Part shown: piece after piece, positions 62,588 to 64,000 of the stretch
Layout: each line of letters opens with the position of its first letter
Position numbering within the stretch: position 1 is the first letter of the stretch
Source: Skermanella stibiiresistens SB22
GTDB lineage: Bacteria > Pseudomonadota > Alphaproteobacteria > Azospirillales > Azospirillaceae
Assembly: GCF_000576635.1 (NCBI RefSeq)
Contig: NZ_AVFL01000021.1
Coordinates: 1-64,000 of the forward strand
Direction of reading: 5' to 3'
Length of the DNA stretch: 64,000 nucleotides
Program-made: the position numbers and the translations under genes
Notes under the pieces: generated by a model
Seen by the model: only the letters and a program-made list of their open reading frames with translations
What the model was told of the DNA's origin: nothing
Databases searched by the model: none

Positions 62588-62816
62588 TACAAGGTGGAAA
62601 TTGGGCTAATTTTCTGGTGGCGCCTGAACGGACGATAAAGTGGAAACCGATTAATCAGTATGCTGATGAATTGACGCATACCGGTGCCATTCGCCCGCGT
62701 CTCCGATCCTGAAACACCCCGGTATGCTGATAAACCCGTGCTGGCACGATCCTTGCCAACCCGTTCACCGTCCCGGTGTCTCGACCGGGGCGCGGGGAAG
62801 AGCAGGGGAACCGGCC

Positions 62817-63767
62817 ATGGACGATTTCACGACGATCCCGATGATCGACGTCAGCGCCTTGAGGGGCGGCGGCGGCGACGAAAAGGCTGCTTGCGCTGGT
62901 TTGATCGGCGACGCCTGTCGACGCGCGGGGTTCTTCCAGATCACGGGCCACGGCGTCGATCAAGCCCTGCTCGACGGCGTCCACGACGTGGCGAAGGACT
63001 TCTTCGCTTTGCCCACCGCGGACAAGATGGCGGTGGCGCTGACCAAGTCACCCCAGTATCGCGGCTACTTCCCCCTGAAGGGCGAGGTCACCGACACCGC
63101 GTTCGGCGGCGATCCCAAGGAAGGCTTCGACATCTCCCTGGAACTGCCGGTCCAAGCGGCGGGCGCTGGGGGGTGGCCGAAGCTGCGCGGTCCCAACCAG
63201 TGGCCGGACGGCATGCCGGAGTTCCGCCAGCGGCTGACCGATTACCACGGAGCGCTTTGCGACCTGGGCCGCTCGTTGTCACGGGGCTTCGCGCTGGCTC
63301 TCGACCTGCCGGAGGATTTCTTCCTGTCGAAGCTGGACGCACCGACCGCGATCCTCCGCATCCTCCACTACCCACCGGTCGAAACCGTCGCCGATCCCAC
63401 CAGCCTGCCGCCCCACGGGTGCGGCGCCCATACCGACTACGGCTACCTGACCATCCTGGCGCAAGACGGTTCGGGCGGCTTGCAGGTCCAGAACCTGGCT
63501 GGCGCCTGGATCGACGTGCCGCCGACCCCCGGCGCCTATGTCTGCAACATCGGCGAGATGATGGCGCGCTGGACCGGCGACGAGTTCCGGGCGACCTCGC
63601 ACCGCGTCGTCCGCGTGTCCCCTGGCTCCCGCTATTCCATTCCGTTCTTCCTCCATCCCAATCCCGACGTGCTGATCGAGCCGCTGCCAAGCCGCGGCGC
63701 CGTGGCGTTCGAGCCGACCACCAGCGGCGCCTATCTGCTACGGCGCCTCGAAGGAGCCTACGCCTGA
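62817..63767 (+). CDS. 2-oxoglutarate/Fe(II)-dependent oxygenase (isopenicillin N synthase family)
   Basis: Cytoplasmic non-haem iron oxygenase of 316 aa. The DIOX_N part (residues 7-115) has RRAGFFQITGHGV; the jelly-roll domain supplies the metal triad H205, D207 (GAHTDYG) and H262 (SHRVV), and R272 with S274 (RYS) binds 2-oxoglutarate or the substrate carboxylate. The pattern places it with the isopenicillin-N-synthase-like enzymes. The substrate cannot be told. I chose ATG 62817 (MDDFTTIPMIDV); the open frame upstream is non-family. The next gene encodes a betaine-type permease. Confidence 0.9.
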   Translation: MDDFTTIPMIDVSALRGGGGDEKAACAGLIGDACRRAGFFQITGHGVDQALLDGVHDVAKDFFALPTADKMAVALTKSPQYRGYFPLKGEVTDTAFGGDPKEGFDISLELPVQAAGAGGWPKLRGPNQWPDGMPEFRQRLTDYHGALCDLGRSLSRGFALALDLPEDFFLSKLDAPTAILRILHYPPVETVADPTSLPPHGCGAHTDYGYLTILAQDGSGGLQVQNLAGAWIDVPPTPGAYVCNIGEMMARWTGDEFRATSHRVVRVSPGSRYSIPFFLHPNPDVLIEPLPSRGAVAFEPTTSGAYLLRRLEGAYA

Positions 63768-63821
63768 CCGCCCCCGATCCCGCCAACCGCCTCCCGACCC
63801 CCGGGCCACTGGAGACGCTCC

Positions 63822-64000
63822 ATGGGTAACGACGACTGGTTCTCCGCCGTCCATATTCCCGTCCAAGGTTGGGCCGACAATCTGGTGCTCTGGCTGGCCC
63901 AGCATTGGCGGCCAGCCTTCCAGACGGTCCGGGCGCCGATGATCGCCGCCATCGACGCGCTGACGACGGTGCTGACCTCGGCGCCGCCGCCGCTGGTGCT
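63822..64000 (+). CDS. proW: Glycine betaine/proline ABC transporter permease (partial)
   Basis: Only the first 59 residues are in the window; the gene runs off the right end. The N-terminus (FSAVHIPVQGWADNLVLWLAQ, then HWRPAFQTVRAPM and a leucine-rich helix TTVLTSAPPPLV) matches the start of ProW/OpuAB-type permeases, which carry compatible solutes such as glycine betaine. Separated by 54 bp from the oxygenase gene. Assignment is from the N-terminus alone. Confidence 0.6.
   Translation, partial: MGNDDWFSAVHIPVQGWADNLVLWLAQHWRPAFQTVRAPMIAAIDALTTVLTSAPPPLV

Overview
The window looks like chromosomal DNA from a high-GC alphaproteobacterium (about two-thirds G+C by eye). Alphaproteobacterial hallmarks are murA followed by a DUF2948 gene, a DUF1150 gene next to an Hsp20 gene, trpB-trpA-accD-folC in a row, and a sigma-32-like heat-shock promoter. 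Rhodospirillales (Azospirillum/Skermanella-like) is my best guess, but that is inference. There is no phage, integrase, transposase, rRNA operon or CRISPR array in view.

Layout. 1-3.3 kb: leftward operon of a MipA/OmpV outer-membrane protein, a small ORF, an OmpR-type regulator and its histidine kinase. 3.6-14.5 kb: tRNA-Thr(GGT), dapB, a lytic transglycosylase, dcd, murA, DUF2948, wecB-wecC, two flavin enzymes, and DUF1150/hsp20. 14.7-19.4 kb: trpB-trpA-accD-folC. 19.5-29.0 kb: a block of exported and signalling proteins: OmpA-like protein, tandem DUF4399 proteins, a leftward three-gene operon (caspase-like/FGE fusion, DUF4384 protein, CHASE2 nucleotide cyclase), and a divergent trio of small exported proteins ending in a GIN-type protein. 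29.1-34.4 kb: ABC exporter, small membrane protein, TPR-methyltransferase, first REP-like palindrome, chromate transporter. 34.5-39.0 kb: complete branched-chain amino-acid (liv-type) ABC operon. 39-46 kb: sorbosone-dehydrogenase-like lipoprotein, DUF2189 protein, beta-lactamase-fold hydrolase, Tat-exported acetamidase/formamidase, lipoprotein. 46.3-53 kb: PAS_5 protein, NYN/LOTUS protein, hydrolase, YbiB, small proteins, second REP-like palindrome, zinc metallopeptidase. 53.3-56.4 kb: MHYT hybrid kinase plus HD-GYP regulator. 56.4-62.6 kb: haem uptake operon hmuRSTUV behind a Fur-type operator. End: 2-oxoglutarate oxygenase and the start of a glycine-betaine type permease.

How they work together. 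Most of the window is housekeeping: cell wall (dapB, murA, lytic transglycosylase), nucleotides (dcd), tryptophan and fatty-acid/folate synthesis, nutrient import and haem acquisition. The least ordinary part is 19.5-29 kb, where a secreted caspase-fold protein fused to a formylglycine-generating-enzyme-like domain is co-transcribed with a DUF4384 protein and a CHASE2 cyclase, facing a divergent set of small exported proteins. I read this as a candidate envelope-sensing second-messenger/protease module; its function is not established from sequence. Other points of interest are a NYN protein with three LOTUS-like repeats, two copies of a REP/REPIN-like palindrome, a candidate operator palindrome at 51.4 kb, and a lone minus-strand terminator at 46.8 kb that may end a small RNA.
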